7,249 nt of DNA from OMOG01 sp041485845 (lineage in GTDB: Bacteria; Acidobacteriota; Terriglobia; Bryobacterales; Bryobacteraceae), in the NCBI GenBank assembly GCA_041485845.1, contig JBGPKH010000473.1, forward strand, positions 1-7,249. The letters run 5' to 3'. Shown here piece after piece: positions 4,299 to 7,249 of the stretch. The position numbers were made by a program, and so were the translations under genes. The notes under the pieces are model-generated. The model had not been told where the DNA came from and made no database searches. It worked only from the letters and a program-made list of their open reading frames with translations. Within the stretch, counting starts at the first letter, position 1. Every line of letters starts with the position of its first letter.

Positions 4299-6461
4299 AT
4301 GGTTACCCGACGAGAAGTCCTGCATACAGCCGCCGTGCTGGGCGGCGCCGCTGCATTTGGCGCTGCCGCCCCGCTGGAAGAAGCCGGCTGGTTCGATCGG
4401 CCGATGCGCTGGGCGCAGCTCAACAGCACCGAGAATGACGCCGCCGGGATGGACATTCCGTTCTGGATGGATTACTTCAAGCGCATCCACGCCGACGCGC
4501 TGTGCATCACCGCCGGCGGAGTAGTGGCGTTCTACCCCAGCAAGATCCCATATCACCACCCGAGCCGCTGGCTTTCTCAACGTCCCGACTATTTTCGGCA
4601 GGTGGTCGAGGGCTGCAAGAAGCTCGGTATGGTGGTGGTTGCCCGGACGGATCCTCACGCCACCTACGATGACGTCTATCGCGCGCATCCCGACTGGATC
4701 GCAGTGGATGCGGAAGGGCGAAAGCGCCGGCATTGGGAAGTGCCGGATATGTGGGTGACGTGCGCGCTGGGCCCATACAACTTCGATTTCATGACGCAAG
4801 TGACCAAAGAAATCGTCTCCACTTTTCCCGAGGTGGATGGAATCTTCAGCAATCGCTGGGAAGGCTCCGGGATGTGTTACTGCGAGCACTGCACCCGAAA
4901 CTTCCGGGACTATTGCGGGATGGAACTTCCGCGAACCAACAATCAGCACGATCCGGCGCGGCGCAATTACATCCTGTGGCGCGAGAAACGGCTTTTCGAA
5001 CTCTGGCGGCTTTGGGACAGCGAGATTCGCGGGATCAACCCGGCGGCGCGCTACATCGCGAATTCGGGCGGCGCCAACGGCGGCCTCGATATGCGCACCG
5101 TCGGCGAGCTGGCGCCCACCCTTTTCGCGGATCGCCAGGGCCGCAGCGGGGTGATGCCGCCGTGGGCCAATGGCAAGAACGGCAAAGAGTACCGCTCCAC
5201 GCTGGGGCGCAAAGCCATCGGCGGCATCTTCCATATGGGCGTTGTGGCTCCACATCGCTGGCCGGACTCGGTGCAGAACGGCAACGAGACGCGGATCTGG
5301 GTGCTGGACGGCGTCGCCAACGGCTTGCGGCCGTGGTTCAACAAGGTCGGCGCCAGCGTGCACGATCGGCGCGGGCTTCGCGTGGTTGAGGACCTCTACC
5401 TCTGGCACTGGAAGAACGAGCGCTACCTGCGGAATGAGGAGCCCGTCGCGCGCGTTGCGCTGGTCTACTCGCAGCAGACCACCACGTGGTACGGCGGGCC
5501 GCAAGCGCGCCAGAAGGTGGAGGATTTCTCGCTCGGCATGTACCACGCCCTGATTGAAGCGCGCATGCCGTTTGAGATGCTGCACGACCGCACGCTCGAT
5601 ACCGCAGGCCGTTTCAAGCTGCTGCTGCTGCCCAACATCGCGGCTCTCTCGGATGAGCAATGCGCGCAGATCCGCCGGTTCGTGGAAGCCGGCGGCAGTC
5701 TTCTGGCCACCTATGAAACCTCGCTTTTCGACGAGAACGGCAACCGCCGCGATGACTTCGGACTCGCCGAAGTCTTTGGCGTCTCGTGGCGCAAGACACT
5801 GGACGGGCCGATCCCCAACTCGTATCTGCGGGTGGAAGACAACGGCCGGAGTCATCCCGTCATGAAGGGTCTCGAGGATGCGGACTTGCTCATCAACGGC
5901 ACGTATCGACTCGAGGTACAGCCGGCGGCGCAGTTCGAGCCGCCGCTGTTGACCGTGATTCCGCAGTACCCCAGCCTTCCCATGGAGAAAAACATCAGGG
6001 GAGTTGACCGGACCGACACGCCGGGCATCTTCCTGCGCCGATTCGGCAAAGGACGCGTGGTCTACTTCCCCTGGGACATCGACCGGGTCTACTGGGAGGT
6101 GATGGCGGACGATCACGGACGCCTGCTGCGCAACGCAATCGACTGGGCGGCCGACGAAGAGCGGCCCGTCACGGTGAGCGGGCAGGGTGTGCTCGATGTG
6201 ACTGTGTGGAGACAGAGAAACTCGATGACCGTCCACTTGGTCAATCTCACTAATCCGATGATGATGCGGCCGAGTTTTCGAGAGACGATTCCGTCGCCTC
6301 CGCAGCAGGTGCGGCTCCGGCTCCCCGCAGGCAAGCGCGCCGCCAAGGTTCAGTTCCTGGTCTCCGGGGGAACTCCGCGCGTGCAGAGTTCGGCCGGCTC
6401 GATCAGCTTGACCGTGCCTTCCATTCGGGACCACGAGGTGATCGCCGTAGACTTCGCGTGA
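4299..6461 (+). CDS. Tat-exported putative glycoside hydrolase (GHL6-type barrel plus beta-galactosidase trimerisation-like domain)
   Basis: This is a 720-residue protein. MVTRREVLHTAAVLGGAAAFGAAA is a twin-arginine signal (R4-R5), pointing to export of a folded protein. Residues about 35-375 look like the (beta/alpha)8 barrel of hypothetical glycosyl hydrolase family 6 and alpha-amylase-superfamily proteins. They include YFRQVVEGCKKLGMVVVART (98-117), DGIFSNRWEGS (180-190) and a cysteine cluster CYCEHC (193-198) with C206. A similar Cys cluster binds zinc in some GH42 enzymes. Residues about 385-610 resemble the beta-galactosidase trimerisation (glutamine-amidotransferase-like) domain: VALVYSQQTTTWYGG, FKLLLLPNIAALSDEQ, RFVEAGGSLLATYET, GKGRVVYFPWDID. 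Residues about 620-720 are a beta-rich tail. Catalytic residues cannot be assigned; E188 is one candidate. Its position behind a GH43 enzyme suggests work on the same polysaccharide. Substrate is unknown, and glycosidase activity is not proven for this family. Confidence 0.82.
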   Translation: MVTRREVLHTAAVLGGAAAFGAAAPLEEAGWFDRPMRWAQLNSTENDAAGMDIPFWMDYFKRIHADALCITAGGVVAFYPSKIPYHHPSRWLSQRPDYFRQVVEGCKKLGMVVVARTDPHATYDDVYRAHPDWIAVDAEGRKRRHWEVPDMWVTCALGPYNFDFMTQVTKEIVSTFPEVDGIFSNRWEGSGMCYCEHCTRNFRDYCGMELPRTNNQHDPARRNYILWREKRLFELWRLWDSEIRGINPAARYIANSGGANGGLDMRTVGELAPTLFADRQGRSGVMPPWANGKNGKEYRSTLGRKAIGGIFHMGVVAPHRWPDSVQNGNETRIWVLDGVANGLRPWFNKVGASVHDRRGLRVVEDLYLWHWKNERYLRNEEPVARVALVYSQQTTTWYGGPQARQKVEDFSLGMYHALIEARMPFEMLHDRTLDTAGRFKLLLLPNIAALSDEQCAQIRRFVEAGGSLLATYETSLFDENGNRRDDFGLAEVFGVSWRKTLDGPIPNSYLRVEDNGRSHPVMKGLEDADLLINGTYRLEVQPAAQFEPPLLTVIPQYPSLPMEKNIRGVDRTDTPGIFLRRFGKGRVVYFPWDIDRVYWEVMADDHGRLLRNAIDWAADEERPVTVSGQGVLDVTVWRQRNSMTVHLVNLTNPMMMRPSFRETIPSPPQQVRLRLPAGKRAAKVQFLVSGGTPRVQSSAGSISLTVPSIRDHEVIAVDFA

Positions 6462-6462
6462 T

Positions 6463-6699
6463 CGGCTGCGCCGCTATCCCAACGCGAGCCCGCGCTTCTG
6501 GATGTCGCTGGAAGATGCACGGCGCCTGGTGGATGGCTACGTCGAGCATTACAACAGCGTCCGCCTGAACAGTGCAGTCGGCTACATCACGCCGAAGGAC
6601 ATGCTCGCCGGGCGTCAGCAGGAGATCCACACCGACAGGGATCGGAAGTTGGAGGCGGCGCGAAAACAGCGACAGCTTCGTCGGCAGCAGGCTGCGTGA
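6463..6699 (+). pseudogene. C-terminal remnant of an IS3-family transposase (OrfB)
   Basis: From 6502 the frame reads MSLEDARRLVDGYVEHYNSVRLNSAVGYITPKDML and then a basic tail ending RRQQAA. This is the typical C-terminal end of the IS3-family OrfB integrase core, including the YVEHYN..R...A.GY.TP signature. The rest of the transposase, including the upstream DDE residues, is missing. The frame is open back to 6463, directly after the stop of the preceding gene, but residues before the SLEDARR segment (RRYPNASPRFW) do not look like transposase. The fragment is probably not expressed. No inverted terminal repeat could be identified with confidence; a TCA at 6776-6778 might mark the old right end. 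Confidence 0.82.
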
Positions 6700-6786
6700 A
6701 GAACGAAGAGGCCCAGTCTTCGGGCGGTTCCGCGGAACGGATGGAGTGGTCCGGGCTCCGATCGGCTGCCGACTGTCATTAGGAAG

Positions 6787-6827
6787 ATAGACCGCCTAAG
6801 GTCGGACATCGACTTCGGCGGTTCTAT
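6787..6827 (+). promoter_or_regulatory. Imperfect hairpin or operator-like dyad upstream of the kinase
   Basis: ATAG (6787-6790) pairs with CTAT (6824-6827) with T6823 bulged. ACCGCC (6791-6796) pairs with GGCGGT (6817-6822). AAG and TCG then pair with CGA and CTT across a mismatch and a bulged G. No T-run follows. The dyad ends just upstream of where a -35 element would lie relative to the TATAAT box, so it could be an operator. It could equally be a relic of the IS end or a weak terminator. Confidence 0.4.
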
Positions 6828-6853
6828 GATATCCGGCTGTGAGTTATCTGAAT

Positions 6854-6859
6854 TATAAT
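6854..6859 (+). promoter_or_regulatory. Consensus -10 box (TATAAT) for the kinase gene
   Basis: An exact TATAAT lies in an AT-rich patch 53 bases before the GTG at 6912. No TTGACA-like -35 hexamer is visible at 16-18 bases spacing (the region reads ATCCGG), so an activator may be needed or the box may be fortuitous. If it is real, transcription would start near 6866, which rules out the overlapping ATG at 6858 as the translation start. Confidence 0.4.
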
Positions 6860-6911
6860 GATCGGAGCACGCCGGTTCCGGTTGCGAGAACGCGTAACTT
6901 GCTATCGGGAG

Positions 6912-7249
6912 GTGACTACGGATCGCTGGCAACAGATCGAGGCCCTTTATAACGCGGCGCGTGAACAAGGCCCTGGGATCCTTGCGGATGCCGAACCCGA
7001 GCTTCGCCGCGAAGTCGAGAGGCTGCTGGCGCAAGCCTCAGAGAATGTGATTCCGGACCGGCCGGCGGCCGAGGCGCCGCTCGATTTAACGGTCGCGGGT
7101 ACCACGCGCGTGCCGTCCGTGGCGGAAGACCGGACCATTTCTCACTATCGCATCTCAAGCAAGCTGGGCGGCGGCGGAATGGGCGTGGTTTACCTTGCGA
7201 AAGACCTCGTGCTGGGGCGCAATGTGGCCCTCAAATTCCTTCCGGACGA
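6912..7249 (+). CDS. Serine/threonine protein kinase, N-terminal part (runs off the right edge)
   Basis: The first 112 codons are visible. Residues 1-42 (TTDRWQQIEALYNAA ... RREVERLLAQAS) form the short helical module that precedes the kinase domain in many acidobacterial and planctomycetal Ser/Thr kinases. A linker follows, and the kinase domain begins at HYRISSKLGGGGMGVVYLAKD. It shows the ATP-binding glycine loop G86-x-G-x-x-G91-x-V93 and the beta-3 lysine K108 in VALKFLPD. The catalytic loop and anything after it (often membrane, WD40 or TPR sensor domains) lie outside the window. GTG 6912 fits the usual start of the family. GGGAGG overlaps it and so is too close to be a good ribosome binding site. 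An in-frame ATG at 6858 would add 18 residues of unfamiliar sequence and lies within the TATAAT box. No relation to the sugar genes is evident. Confidence 0.9.
   Translation, partial: MTTDRWQQIEALYNAAREQGPGILADAEPELRREVERLLAQASENVIPDRPAAEAPLDLTVAGTTRVPSVAEDRTISHYRISSKLGGGGMGVVYLAKDLVLGRNVALKFLPD

Larger units (their letters stand above)
6700..6911. other. Intergenic region between the transposase remnant and the kinase
   Basis: This segment probably includes the old right end of the IS3 element in its first 80 bases, then a hairpin (6787-6827) and a TATAAT box (6854-6859). It becomes clearly AT-richer after 6820, unlike the surrounding coding DNA, which fits a promoter region for the kinase gene. 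Confidence 0.5.

Noticed and set aside
3476..4456. A 326-codon open frame on the minus strand
   Set aside because: It is antisense to the GH43 gene and has a low-quality R/S/A-rich translation, so it is a shadow frame.
4212..6434. A 740-codon open frame on the minus strand
   Set aside because: It lies antisense to the well-supported GHL6-type gene. It is a GC-bias shadow with an Arg/His/Pro/Val-rich translation, no ribosome binding site and no recognisable family.
1..7249. CRISPR arrays, tRNA or rRNA genes
   Set aside because: No regularly spaced repeats, and I noticed no tRNA- or rRNA-like stretches when reading either strand.

Overview
The window is a GC-rich bacterial segment. It most resembles the Acidobacteriota, in particular the Solibacter/Bryobacter group. 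The evidence is the gene style: a serine/threonine kinase with a short 'RWQQIEALYNAA' N-terminal module, a Tat-exported glycoside hydrolase-like protein beside a secreted GH43 enzyme, and IS21- and IS3-type transposase pieces. This assignment comes from family knowledge, not from a marker gene.

Layout. (1) Positions 1-223 hold the end of an IS21-type insertion sequence, reading leftward off the window: the first 34 codons of an IstA-like transposase, a UUCG-loop hairpin next to its ribosome binding site, and two tandem 23-bp terminal repeats. (2) Positions 224-747 contain no gene I can support. They do carry a 16-bp tandem repeat and a set of related inverted repeats (400-525). These could form mutually exclusive hairpins, or could be an integron attC-like site. 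(3) Positions 748-2687 encode a large protein of unknown function. Its N-terminus resembles DUF6602-type, restriction-endonuclease-like domains, and it has an RNxxxH motif typical of HEPN ribonucleases near residue 536. A -1 frameshift near 2460 throws its C-terminus out of frame. The gene looks like a candidate nucleic-acid-targeting defence or toxin gene that is damaged or misread. (4) Positions 2688-3202 lack a convincing gene but contain four short perfect hairpins. (5) Positions 3203-6461 are a two-gene carbohydrate unit: a secreted GH43 beta-propeller enzyme, probably exo-beta-1,3-galactanase-like, followed 55 bp later by a Tat-exported GHL6/beta-galactosidase-trimerisation-domain protein. 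(6) Positions 6463-6699 are the C-terminal remnant of an IS3-family transposase. (7) Positions 6700-6911 hold an imperfect hairpin and a TATAAT box. (8) From 6912 to the right edge runs the start of a Ser/Thr protein kinase.

The two sugar genes probably act together outside the cytoplasm on plant-type galactan or related polysaccharide. The left third, bounded by an IS end and a structured repeat region and carrying a broken, possibly defence-related gene, looks like accessory DNA. The most interesting points are the DUF6602-like/HEPN protein with its frameshift and the three-armed inverted-repeat structure upstream of it.
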